Source: Holothuria scabra
Lineage: Eukaryota; Echinodermata; Holothuroidea; Aspidochirotida; Holothuriidae
Direction: 5' to 3'
DNA length: 64,000 nucleotides
Assembly: GCA_037179385.1 (NCBI GenBank)
Contig: CM074200.1
Location: forward strand, 34,661,884-34,725,883
The position numbers and the translations under genes are program-made. Each line of letters starts with the position of its first letter. Position 1 is the first letter of the stretch. Positions 44,261 through 56,700 of this stretch are shown here, in pieces. The notes beneath the pieces are model-generated. The model did not search any database. It was not told the DNA's origin and saw only the letters and a program-made list of their open reading frames with translations.

Positions 44261-44734
44261 AGTCTAAGTAACCCGGTGCCTCCTGAACGTAGAGACTTGG
44301 GAGTTGCTTTTAGTGTAGTATGTACGTGCGTACGTGCATATACCAGTACAGTGTGTCTGTACTTACCTACGTACCGTGTACTGCTCACTGATATTACCAC
44401 CTGCGTGTACGTGTGCAACAAGGGAGTTAAAATCGTGCAACGCGCCAGCTACGCAGCTACCTGTCCTTTGTTTTCTGAACTGTGTACATTTGCTTTGTAA
44501 TATGTATATTTGTGCCGAAATGTCATGCTTTGCCGGTGGCACATCAGCGCAGATGCCTGACACTATGTACTGTATAGTTATTGTGTAGTTTCGGAGAGCC
44601 CGTTACCGATATGTAGGACTCGAATAGGAACTCAGGCCCACAGTACTAAAAGTTGAATACTGGCAGCGGGTCTGTGAATTTCATGGTTGGTACCTGTGTC
44701 TGTCATATGAACTACATCGGACGATGTGCTGAAA
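44261..44734. promoter_or_regulatory. candidate shared TAF11/CLN3 promoter
   Basis: The stretch between the divergent genes is clearly richer in CpG than its surroundings, for example ACGTGCGTACGTGC and CGTGCAACGCGCCAGC. No TATA box was assigned. CpG-rich short divergent promoters are common for housekeeping genes. Bidirectional activity is inferred. Confidence 0.4.
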
Positions 44735-44782
44735 ATGCCGACCTCGTCATCACAACACACCTTTTACTTTGCGAGGAATTGG
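44735..44782 (+). CDS. CLN3: CLN3 exon 1 (coding part)
   Basis: Residues 1-16, MPTSSSQHTFYFARNW. The donor is GTAAGG at 44783, phase 0. The N-terminal tail is shorter than in human CLN3. The 5' UTR limit is unknown. Confidence 0.8.
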
Positions 44783-47700
44783 GTAAGGCTTGATTTTACC
44801 AAAATCATTATAACACGTTAGAACTTAACGTTAGATCTAACGTTACAAGTTTAGATAGGCTAGGCATAGTGTTAGGCTTACTAACACTACAGGCTAAAAA
44901 GCTGCCTAGGCCTACGTTAGGCCTAAAAAACTTTTTCTTGGTCTTAGACCTGGCAAATGTCTTTTAATGCAGATAAGTGTAAGGTCCTACATTTTGGTCC
45001 CAAAAGTTTTAGCTATGATTATAACATGAATGGTAGTGTTTCAAGTAATGTCACCTTTGAGAAAGATCTGGGTGTTGTTATTACTGGGGATTTGAAGTCA
45101 TCAAGGCAGTGTGCAGCCACTGCATGCTGGAAAGGCTAATCACATCACATCACATCAACTTCGATGTTGCTGGCCAAAGGCCAATTCATCGCTTCAAAAG
45201 AAAGGAAAACCAATCCATATAGTGACAATAAGTTCTGCTTAGAAATTAATACTTATAATTAACCAATCCAGCCAATTTCTTCCAATGAGTATCCCATCTA
45301 CCTTTAAATAGGCCTATGTCTAAAGTTTTAGAGGTTACTACATCATCTGGTAAAGTATTCCAATGATCAATTGAACGCTGAGTAAAGAACTTTTGCCGCA
45401 ATAAAGTTTTGAACCTGGATTTAACAATCTTATATGTATGCCTGTGCCCTCTTGTAACAGAACATACTGGTACTAATTCAAACAGCCTGTGGTCAGTAGT
45501 AATCAGTCCATGGAAATACTTATACATGAAAAACATGTCACCTCTCAGACGCCTATGAGTAAGTGAAAACAAATTCAAATTTCTAAGTCTCTCCTCTTAT
45601 GGTAACTCACTTAATCCAGGCACTAACTTATTTGCTCTACGTTGCACAGATTCAGTAGCCTCTACTCCACGTGTGTAAAAAGGTGACCAAGCAGGTAATC
45701 CATATTCCAAAACAGGCCTTACTAGAGCTTTATACAAAAGCATAATTGTTGCTCTATCCAAAAACCTAAAGGACCTCCTAATTACACCAAGAATACAGTT
45801 TGCTTTTGTGACAGTCTGAGCAACATGCTCCCTGAATACAAGATCACTATCGACAATTACTCCAAGATCTTTCTCTGAAGTCACAACTTCTAGACAATAA
45901 CTTATAGAGTGCTTGGATTAATTAAGGGGAATTTCATTAATTTTAGTAAGGATATTGTACTCAATTTGTATAAGCAGTTGGTAAGACCCCATCTTGAATA
46001 TGCAGCTTAGGCTTGGAGCCCCTTCTGTGAAAAGGACAAGTTTCTTTTAGAGCAAGTTCAGAGGAGAGCCACTCGCCTTATACCTGAGGTGAGAAATTTA
46101 CCTTATCATGCTATGCTTAAACATCTTGGGCTTACCACTTTGGAGCTGAGAAGGATTAGGGGAGACATGCTCCAGGTTTACAAGTTTCTTTGTGAAAGGA
46201 ATCCCCTTCTGACATGTAGTTATTTAAGGCTTCAAAGTAATCCTCGGGTGTGTGGGCATTGTAAAAGGCTGAAAAAGCCTTTTGCAAGGCTTTACATTAG
46301 GAAGTTTAGTTTCTCCCATAGAGTTGTCAACGAGTGGAATTGTCTACCAGATTGGGTAGTGAACTCCCCGTCAGTTCACTGCTTTAAGGTTAACATTGAC
46401 AAGTTTTTCCATGGCTGTGGTAGAATCTGATTTGTGCTGCTGTCAAGCTTTGGTGGTTTGACTTTTGATTAGGGCTTGGACTTCAGGGCATCTTATGGGG
46501 CCTTGGCCCTCCTTTGCCCTTCAACCTGTTATGTTAACTATTTAGCCTAGGTCTACCATCTAGCCTACTAGTAAAAACCTTCTTAGAAGCCTTAAGGCCC
46601 ACTTACATTCCAGAAGACAGTAAATGAAAAAGGTCACTGTCTTGGTGTCCCAGGACAAGGGAAAGGGTTCCTCATTTGAGAGATTATGAGTGCAATTGTA
46701 ACTGATACTGTAAGTTAAAGCCCAGCCTAGATTGATTTTCCGAAGTATTTTACAACACTGGTTGCCTGCCAAGGCTATGGTAATTTCCAAATTTTGTATA
46801 GTGCTTTGAGATGAGCAGGTTGCCATGTTGCTTTTGACTTAAAGTTAGCAATGGGAATGAAGGTAGTAACAGTTCATCACCATCACTAGTATATAGTAGT
46901 GATCACATAACAAATTTTGCAGCCATAAAAATATTAAAACATCTATAAAAATCAACAAAACTTGACAGTAATGTTATGAAATGTGTCTTCCTCATTTAGC
47001 TATGTCCTGGCATTGTTTGGGCTGAGTATAATCTGAAGCAAATGCATCTTGAAGTGTATGTCGCAATACAAGTAGGAATGTTTATGAAGTAGTCTTGAGT
47101 CTATCACTTCATAAAACAAACAAGTAAAATCCTATAAATTACCACATTTAAGGCAAGTTTTTCAAATAATAATACAGCATAATCTCTTTCCTTTTAGAAT
47201 TTTATTTTAAACTTCATAGCAAGGATATTTTCATCATCGTTTTGAGTAATTTTTCCAAATATCTGGTTCATACTTCTGCCAAAACTTGAAAAGCTGGCAA
47301 TGACTAACATTTTTGCAAAAAAATATGATGACAAATAATTGGTTTCGGTGTTGTTTGAAGAATATTCATCACAGGTATTTCTAACATTGCAATCACATTG
47401 CACCTAGTCACTGCATTGGCATTTAGAAGCCAGGGATCAACTCATGGTAATGTACTGTACATTGCAAAAACCAGATCTAGAAAGAGAGAGAGAGAGCTAG
47501 CTGGTAACTTGCCAGACAACACTTGTTTTTGTCCAGATTCTGTGTGTCTACTTTACAGTACCTCATTATTATCTGACAGTGTGCTCCCCCCCCTTTACCC
47601 AGATATACAGGTCTGCAGTTGTGCTATTCTTGCTTCAAAATAAAGTGTGCATGTTGTAAATTTGGACCCTGAGTGATTAGGGACTGCATTCCTCGCAAAG

Positions 47701-50700
47701 TGTACTGTCGTACACACGGGTATAATTTCAGATGTATATTTCCGAATTTGTTTGGGTGAAATTGTTACTTCAAGGGCTTTTAAAAACACTTCATTTTGGC
47801 AGCCTCTCTTACTTATGCAATGCTGGATTGACATTCTCCATCATCTCAGGCAACAGTAAGAAAAATACTGTCAAATAATTACTAATAATTTTGAAGAAAG
47901 TGCTTTTCTGGCAGGCTTTTCTACTGTATTATATTTTCAGCATAACTGATACTTTTCATATATCAAACAAAATTGCCACTCAACACATGTTAAACAACAG
48001 GCTTTTATAGCCATGGGGGAAGGAGACACAAGGGGCCCTCCCTCCAAAAATTCATCACAAAGATCTTCTACTGAGCTCTAGATTTGTCCTCTCTTGGCTC
48101 TACTTGTAGAAGTTGTATGAATTAATCATCAGTATGTTGGTTTCCAAGAAGTGAAGGTCAGTATGGAATCTTCTAGAAACCAGAAATTACAACATTTAAA
48201 ATATCTTATTTGTCAATACACAACAAAGCACACCTGGAAAATCTTAAAACTCAAGACCTGTAAGCTTCCTCTCCCAGTTTAGCGTAGGTCCTACAATAGT
48301 TTGGTTGTCCCCCTTCCCTCATTGGTTGCTCTGACTACAGATCTGTTCAACAGAATTACAAGTTAGTGAATAACAAATCATCATTATCATACAAAATAAG
48401 AAAAGAACAAATTGCTTAAATCAATCCACTGTATGACAATTCTCCCCTCCTCAAACAGCTTCCCTCCAGCTTATTTGAAAATTTTCTTTGCTGTTTCAGC
48501 AGCTGGATTATCTTGTAAGACAGTTGTAAGGCAAAGGAACGGAGGGCGTCTTTTGGAGGGTCTTTATTTATTGTTGGTTTGTACACACATGGCACATGCA
48601 TACAGCATGTGTAAAACTTTCTAACACATTGTTTTGCCTTGGGTTTTTAGTCCTATTGTTTTAACTGGGTTCTTTGATACGTATGTACTTATTAGCATTT
48701 GAGGTCATCAATGGGCAATTTAATGGTTTATATTGCATACTGTACCATAGCTTCTAACTATTGTTTTTTTTTCTTAATGTAGATTTTGTTATTTTCTATT
48801 TTTTGTTTACAGATTGGATTTTTCTTACTTGGTCTTATCAACACTCTCCCCTATGCAACAGTAACAACAGCAGCAAAGAGCATAGCAGATGGGTAAAAAA
48901 TTAGCTAAGTGAATTATTGCTTTAATTCTTGTTTCACATTGAGGCAGTTTGGACAACACCACACACATTACCATATGAATTATGGTTGCAATTTTCAAAT
49001 ATAATTTCAAATAAAAAGGTGCATAATAATAATAATAAATGAACTTATAGAGCGCTTAAACCTACAGAGTATTCAATAGCTCTGTACAACCCTAATGAAA
49101 AGCCAACACCTTGTACAATAGCAGTATTTACCCCCTTGTACAGTAGCAGTATACCCCTACCATTGTATGTGTGGTATGAAACTTCTGTATGAAAAATTCA
49201 ATCAATGTTAGAAGAGGATTTCTTTTTCCTTGAATTTTTAAATTGAATATGTTGTAGGAATTTAGCAATCTGGGTTCCTGGGTCTCAGGTGTACTCAAGT
49301 CCCCTTGATGTTTGAGAAATATTATGTGCATCAATGGGAAACATAACTACATACACACACTGATATATTGCTCAAATCTTGTGAAACCTCTTGCACTTAA
49401 ATTTTACATATACCGCACTAGCTAAAGGTGAAGTTAATCTGGCTTCAATCATTGTTTGACACTCATCCATGCCAAACAACATTCATTAGGCTACATTATG
49501 TGATTATCTATAACTGTACTGGGTATACCTAATACTGTTCTTTTATAGGTCTCTTGAAAAAGTTGTGAGACACTTCCAACTGTTGTTGATTCTCTTTGTT
49601 TTGTGTCTCTTTATATTTAAGTTATTATTGTATCATACAGTGATACAGTACAACCAGTTTGCAATGAATGACAACCTATTTTATGTTAATAGTATAGTTA
49701 CATGGTTTGCAGTCTTACTACAGAATAGCACATTTAAAGTTATAGGCCTATTTTAAATTACATTCAACAGGGGAAAAAAAGTGAAGTTTTGTGACCAATC
49801 AGTATTGACGTGGAAAATCACCTTCTACTTAGGTACAAAATTTAGTGTAATAGGAAAAACCTTCATTGGGAGGTTACACTGGATCAAAACTTCGTTCATC
49901 ATGTCAAGATGGCTTTGCTTCATTAAAATATATAGTTCAACCTCGGTATTAAATTTAAACTTTGTGATAGAAAGTGATGGCATTTGTTGAAGATCATTTC
50001 TTGCATGAATAAGAAATATTTTACACCATAGAATAAAAAAGTTAATTATGTTGTTTTCCTTTTTTTCATATTGTTCTTGTGAAACAAAAAAATGACAAGG
50101 AAAAAAACAGTACAGGAGTCTAAGGACTCTTAGGTTTAGAGCCCTGAAAAAACACTGTATTAATGATAAAATATGATATCCTGCAGATGGTCTTCACCTT
50201 TCAGCAATTATCATGTTTATATTTATAGCAAACTTAGAACTAGTATTAAAGATAGAGTACCATTGTGTATGTCTAGGAAAGCTGTGGAACTTAGGCTGAG
50301 TTATTGTGCAGAAGTTAGAACGAACTGTAGTAAAGTGACTTAATTGATCAAAACCCATTTCTTTCCTCAGCCTGCATAAGCCACAGTTTCTTCCGACAAT
50401 TTATGGAGCAGCGGGCTCTGCTACTATCATTGCTAAAAGTAAGTAAACAAAATAAATAAAAATGGTGGCAAAATAGAGACTTGCAAAAGCAATAAACTAG
50501 TGGCTCCAGACAGGCCTGGAATTTTGAGATATGATAGTGCAATAGCATACAGTGGTCACTCACCTCAAATCATGGTGAGGAGTATGATTTTTTGCTTACC
50601 TTGTAGAAATTTAAAGCTTATATCAATTAAAGTGGAATAAAACAACAGACATACCATACTCTTTAATTTTTTGAGGAGTGTGATTGGTAGCACACGTGGA

Positions 50701-53700
50701 GAATGTTAAACTCAAGGCCTGTCGAGAGCTGGAATGAGTGCAGTGTTCAGCTAACCTATTATAGTGCAACTTAAATGATATGACTAGACTATTTAAAGTG
50801 CAGATATGTTTAGAAAAACCAAAAATTGGAAAAAACAGGGTTTTTAATTCCCCTAAAGTTGATCTGTGCTCAAAGTTGCACCTGTGCTCAAAGTTGTTCC
50901 ACAAAATTGAATTTTCTAGTTTTAAATGAAATTTTGTCATACTGAGTGAAGCCCCAATGGATAGTTCTTCAGAGGAAACACTAAGTAGTGGTGGGGGAAC
51001 ATTAGACTTCCTTTTCTTATTTTTCAGAGTAAGTATGATATTAGATGTAAGGCTTTGGTTTCAATTATTTTTGTTATTTTCTTGTGCAGAGTAAGATATT
51101 CTTTTCTTCACTATCACATTCAAAGTTGTATAGTACTAAGATGTTGTGGCAGATGACTTGAAAAGGGGGTTTCAGTCAATTTTAGTAGTACCCCCTCTCC
51201 CCTCCTTTAGTGATTTGAATGGTTATCTTTGGGTTTTTTTAAGTGGAGAGTTGATACAGCAGTAAATCTTATATACTGTTTTGTTCAGTTGCTTGGATGG
51301 ATTACATACATGGGTGGAAAAGGTTGGATGGATTTTTTTTTTTTCAATTGAAAGGAAATTTTGATATCTAGAGGGAAAGTTTGGCAATTGAAGCAAATTT
51401 TGTTTTCTCCACATGAAAATGTATGGAAAATTGTGGAAAGTACTGTACTCCTTTCCTGGAGGAATAATATTACTACCTTCTTGAGAAGTAAACATTTTTT
51501 CCAGTCCTGCTTACATGAGTGTTGTATAAATCAAGCTAGCCAAGGAAGCCAAGTGTTGGCATACTACAAAGAATTAATTGTGCATGTTCAGCAACATTAA
51601 TTGCAAATGCCTACATTTACTGTACAATATCTTGGACAAAACTGTTGGGGCCCTTTGTCATAATTTCCTTGATAATCACTTTCAAGGCAAATGTGATACA
51701 TGGTCAAGTGGTGAGAACATCCTACAGTACTTGCACCCAGGATGTCTTCAACTTCTTGCTGTGTCAGATTAAATAAAATGGAACCTGCTGCTGTTGTGCT
51801 TGGCGATTTTCCTACAGTATGCAGCAAAGTACAGTAAGGAAAACAAGCCAGTGTGGCCTAATGGAAGAAAACTGCGGCCGGAAGAAGAAAAGCAAAAATA
51901 TCTGCCTCGGTTCAATTCGAGTCTTTATCCAATAATTATTAAGCACTGCACAAAAAAGCAAATGGCCTGCCATGGTCCCTTCTCAATGCAAAAATTGCTG
52001 CCACCAACTCAACTTTATGCAGTGTGCATAAGAAAGTACATCTGTCAAGCATGCAACAGATATTTGCTCATCAGATTTGTGCATTTGCACAAGTGTAGTT
52101 TGACCTGAATCCTGTCAATGGATTTTTGGGACAGACTAGCATGCTACTGTAAACAAGCAGAGATTTTGGATGTGTGGTCATGGAGTTAGTGTGCATGTAC
52201 AGCAAACCTGCATAGTCGCTTTTAAGGAACTATTTTATCACTGATCAAACAAAGTGTTTAAGAAAGTCAATAGAATTGTGTAACAGGGCATTTCCCTCTC
52301 AGAACAAAACTTTGTAAGGACAGCTAAAGCTTAATACACCCTTAGTATATACCCTGTTACTAGTAGTACAAATTAAAAAAAAAAAGGTGCTGGTTTTGAT
52401 AAAATGCAAGTATATTGCACGGACACTCTGTCTTAGAAGCATTCCTATAAAGAAATTTGCAGTCTATTTCTATGTAGAGTTACAGCTAAGTTGCCACATT
52501 TTTCAATGCAACCCATAAATGCCCTTCAGTTTACCATTGTTCTGATGATGATACATACATGATGATTTCATTCATATTCTTTTATAAGATTCCAAATTTC
52601 CTCCAATCTAATCTTTTCACTTTTTAATGTGGTCGGAAAGCCTCAATACAGTGGTCTTAGATAGCATTATGTCCAATGATGTTGGGTCGCCATGAAATCT
52701 TAGATTTGCCAATAAGAAATGCAGATTCTTCTGTAATCCCATAACTTTTCAAGTTTCATAACAAGAAACCCAGAATCCAAAATTTTCTTCAATACAGGCT
52801 TCATATTTTCAAATATTTGTTTAAAAAGGGCAAAAATTTCAGCTTATTTTGTGTGACACTAATTACAACTCTAGTACAGTGTTGTTCACCCTTTAAAAAA
52901 ATTGGAAAATTTGGGTGCTTGCTCCTCTGGAAAAATGTCTAGCTAAACCTCTGCTTTCAACTTATCAAGCACTGAAACTTTGACTTCAGTTACATAAAAG
53001 GCCAATCCTCTCATCTGGAACTACAAATTTTGTAAAGGTCAAGAGGAATTTTCAATTGACTCAGCTCTTTGATTGACATCTAGTTCAAACAATGTACCAC
53101 AGCCGGAGCTGCCAACCATTTTTTTTTTCTACAATAATTCTGTTTCGTGGAGAAGAATATGGCAATCTGTTTTTTTTTGTCAAACTTTTTTTTTTTTTTA
53201 ATTTTGAATTATAGGCTCATTTACCATACATAGTGATATGCATTGATAAGTTTGCACTTCTAAGTTCTGCCTAATAAGCTGTACATGTCCTTCCTCTAGA
53301 TATGATATGTGTACTTCACTGCAGATGCCAGATATGGCCCACAGTACTTGCATTCCTGTACAAGTGGAGTGAACACAGTTTCCCCATACCCCATTACTGT
53401 GACCTTGACACAGATAGCACAACATTTCAAAAAATAGTATGCTGCATAGTAATTGTACAAGCTTGCAAGTTTTGTTTTGTAAGATTCAGTTTTTTTGCTG
53501 GAAATTCTGTGTTTTTTTGTGCCATTTGAGTTCCCTTTGTTGGTTTGACAAGCTTGGCAGCTGTGCATAGCTTATGTTACACAGCTTGTACTGCACTGAG
53601 AGTGGTTTTAGTTACACATTAAGGTCTTGTATACTTATCCTGAAGCAATAAACTGAGATTGTGTCTTGATGAGGGTGAACTTTAAACATTTATGGGAGGG

Positions 53701-56700
53701 GCTCAAGTAAGTAGGTAAGGAGAATTATAACTGTTTGGGGTGAGAGGATCAAACCTTTAACACAAGACATTCATTAATGGTACTGTATATAAGCATTTGA
53801 TAGTAAAAGAAGTACTGTTAGTTCCTTATAATGCTTCAAGAGCTACCCATGGATCAGAATAAAAAAAAGATACTTTACCTTCAACTTATAAATAGGAAAT
53901 GAAAAAACAAATATTTGATTGTATATTATTCTTTTATTTTTAGTTGTCAATGCAGTTTTAGTCAACAAGGTTCATTATGGATACAGGTTTTTATTTAACA
54001 GTTGTCTTCTTGTGATTGGTGAGTTTTCAATTCTCTTGTTAGATTTTGAACTATGTAAGATAAAACTTGACATCAAATTTGCTATCAAAATTGCTATTTT
54101 AATGGTCAATTATTTACAGCAAGACCTGAAACTACAACTAATTGATGAGAGTGTATTGTATGTTGAAACACAGTGGCAACAAAGAAAATCGTTGACTAGG
54201 CAGTTTTTTCAAAAGTGTGTTAGGTTGTGGTTATTATAGCAATTAATTTCAAAAGAACTTACTGGGTTTGTTGCGTGGAAAAATTAATATTGTACATATT
54301 TAGTATACAACCATACAGGTACAAAATGATCTAATTGCAAATTTATATAGTAGGTACTTGAGCTAGGTATTTCTTTTAAGAATAAAGTTTCTCATAGGGA
54401 AATAGTTATTACTATGTAATATTTTTGGGAACTAACCCAAATCTCTTTTGATGACTCTAGAGTGCTTTTGTAAGGTAAAAGAATTGTATGCATGTACTAT
54501 GTACCAAGTCCATGTTGTGAAATTGAGTATGTCCCTTTAATGTTATAAGTTATATGAAATTGCATCCCAACCTATACCTTAGCAGAACAGCATAGACATT
54601 TTTAAAGTTATATCATTTAAAAGGAAATGTTAAGTGTTAAATGCTTCAAAATATTTTGTCCAGAACATAAATGTAATCTTTTTTAAACAATTCAGTCACA
54701 TATCTGTTAAATCCAACAATAGCTGTCTTCTTAAAGTAAAGTTCTGAAATCAATCTCATGGAACTTCAACCTACTGGAAGTGTCCAATTTGTTGAACCTT
54801 CCTATTAAGCAAGCATTCATCTTTTAATGGACCTCTTTTATCTGGGGAGCATCCCTGGAAACGTTTTGCCATCCATTTACTTATATTAAAAAATACCTGT
54901 TTTATTGCCTCATTCCTTTCTCTCCATTTCGACCTCTTCAAAGTCCAGCTTCCTTAACCTTTTATTTTTTTGATCATGTTTCATACACCTGTAGGTGCCA
55001 TTGGCATTGCTATAGCACAAAACTTCAAAAGAGCGATATTTGCAGTGGTAAGTAAAAATTTAGTAAAATATTTGTCTTTCATGGCCAAATCATTTCATCA
55101 GGTTTGTAGATTCAGTACTCTACACTTCGTTATACATAATCACAGGCCTCCTGCTTTAGCTCTCAAGGGGTAAGGCCATTTGGCTTTATTTCAGTTTGTA
55201 TTTTTAGGGCATCAAGGACACTAGTCATGGCAGGAAGGCCATTCTCATTTTTGAACAAAGGCACCAAGGCCATCTGCAAAAAAAATGCAGCAGAAAAGTA
55301 GCAAACACGACAAAACTATTTATTGTATAATTAAAACGGTGGTTAAGGCATAGAGGACATACAATGAAGACAAAGGGGGAAAGTTTGGCCAAGACCTTTA
55401 GACATTTTATTGGGGCATTCCAGGCAAAGAGAAACTGTACAACAGCAATGGCCACCGATAAATTTGAGCCTGCAACCGGAAGGTAAACCTTACTCCATGA
55501 AGTTTTTCAATGAATAGAGATGATGGGCATCATCATCATCTCCCTCTGTTGGACCAACTGATCAAGAGAAATACAAGAATCATACAACATTTATCACTTT
55601 AATGATGAATGCTGGACAAAGCAGCTGAAAGTGTTTACTGTGTAAATGACACTACCTACTGTATTGTCTACAAGAATAAGTTTAAAAAAATTGGTTCTAG
55701 ACTGAATTAAGTACGGGTCAAGGCAGTCAATTGTGCCTTGACTGAATCGTCTTTTGAGTGGACCGAATGTGTAGTTAACTAGCTTTGTCTTTGAATGAAG
55801 TATGATAGTAAATAGTTGATGTGCATCTCAAATTGGGGGGAAGTTTTTTTTTTTTTGAACTCTTGTACTGTAACTTCAGGTATATACTGTAGCAACGCAG
55901 AAAATTGAACCAGTGCACACTTTTTAACAAGGAATTTCTGAGTTGTTTAACAATAGGGCTAATCCCTAAACCTAACAAAGAATACCTTCAATAAAACAAT
56001 ATGTCAACAGCCAATCAGGAAATTTGTTTGTTAAACAGTTTGAATTAGCTGTTGAATTGATTGTTTGCCTTTATCTGCAGAAGTGTGGTAACAAGGGGCA
56101 TCACACAGACAAATACAGGAACCTGAATTCTGTACATTTTCCTTAAGTGTTCCTGACCCTCTGGCAAAAGACCCTTCTACAAAACCAAATTTTAAACTGC
56201 TTCCCAAAGAAGCTGTAAGTCCACTGAAGGACAACACTTTACCAACCTAAATTCTGTCCAGGCTGTCAGATTTGCGTGTACATGTATCTAGTACATGAGG
56301 TCTGCAAAGACATAAAAACTTTTGCTCTATGTTGTTTGTCTCCCAAATGACAATATACTGTTGCTGTTTTCCACAGGTACCACATAAAACAGTTAATTGC
56401 AATTTAGCAGGAACGTGCAAGTGAAACTCTCATAGACATCACTTCCCAAATGTCTAAATATTTAAATCCTGTTCTCATTTTCTATTTCAGGTAACTGTGG
56501 GAGCAGGAAATGCATTTGGAGAAAAGTAAGTTATCATGAAATGTAACAATAAACATTCTGAGACATGCACAGGCTAGTGGTTGACAAAGCAGTGCTGATG
56601 AGAGCATTAGAGTATCTGCCAACTGGGGGGCAGAAAGGGCAAAGTATCCCCCTGACTCGGTTGACTATGAAAATCAGCTCAATCCAGCTGGTTGAAAAAG

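Larger units (their letters stand above)
44783..48812 (+). other. CLN3 intron 1 (4.0 kb)
   Basis: It holds a 20-bp palindrome (44826-44845), the nested retroelements (44945-46540) and family E copy 2 (46880-47190). 47191-48812 shows nothing supported. Confidence 0.55.
48893..53943 (+). other. CLN3 introns 2 and 3
   Basis: Intron 2 (48893-50370) has only a short AAT microsatellite at 49025. Intron 3 (50439-53943) holds a SINE fragment (51776-51860) and a family D MITE (52996-53760). No other feature was seen. Confidence 0.5.

Noticed and set aside
46089..46430. 113-codon frame as a host gene
   Set aside because: Same retrotransposon C-terminal region as 39304-39825, preceded by an in-frame TAG.
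51794..52108. 104-codon frame as a CLN3 or other exon
   Set aside because: It begins in a SINE fragment, has no splice sites that keep CLN3 phase and matches no family.
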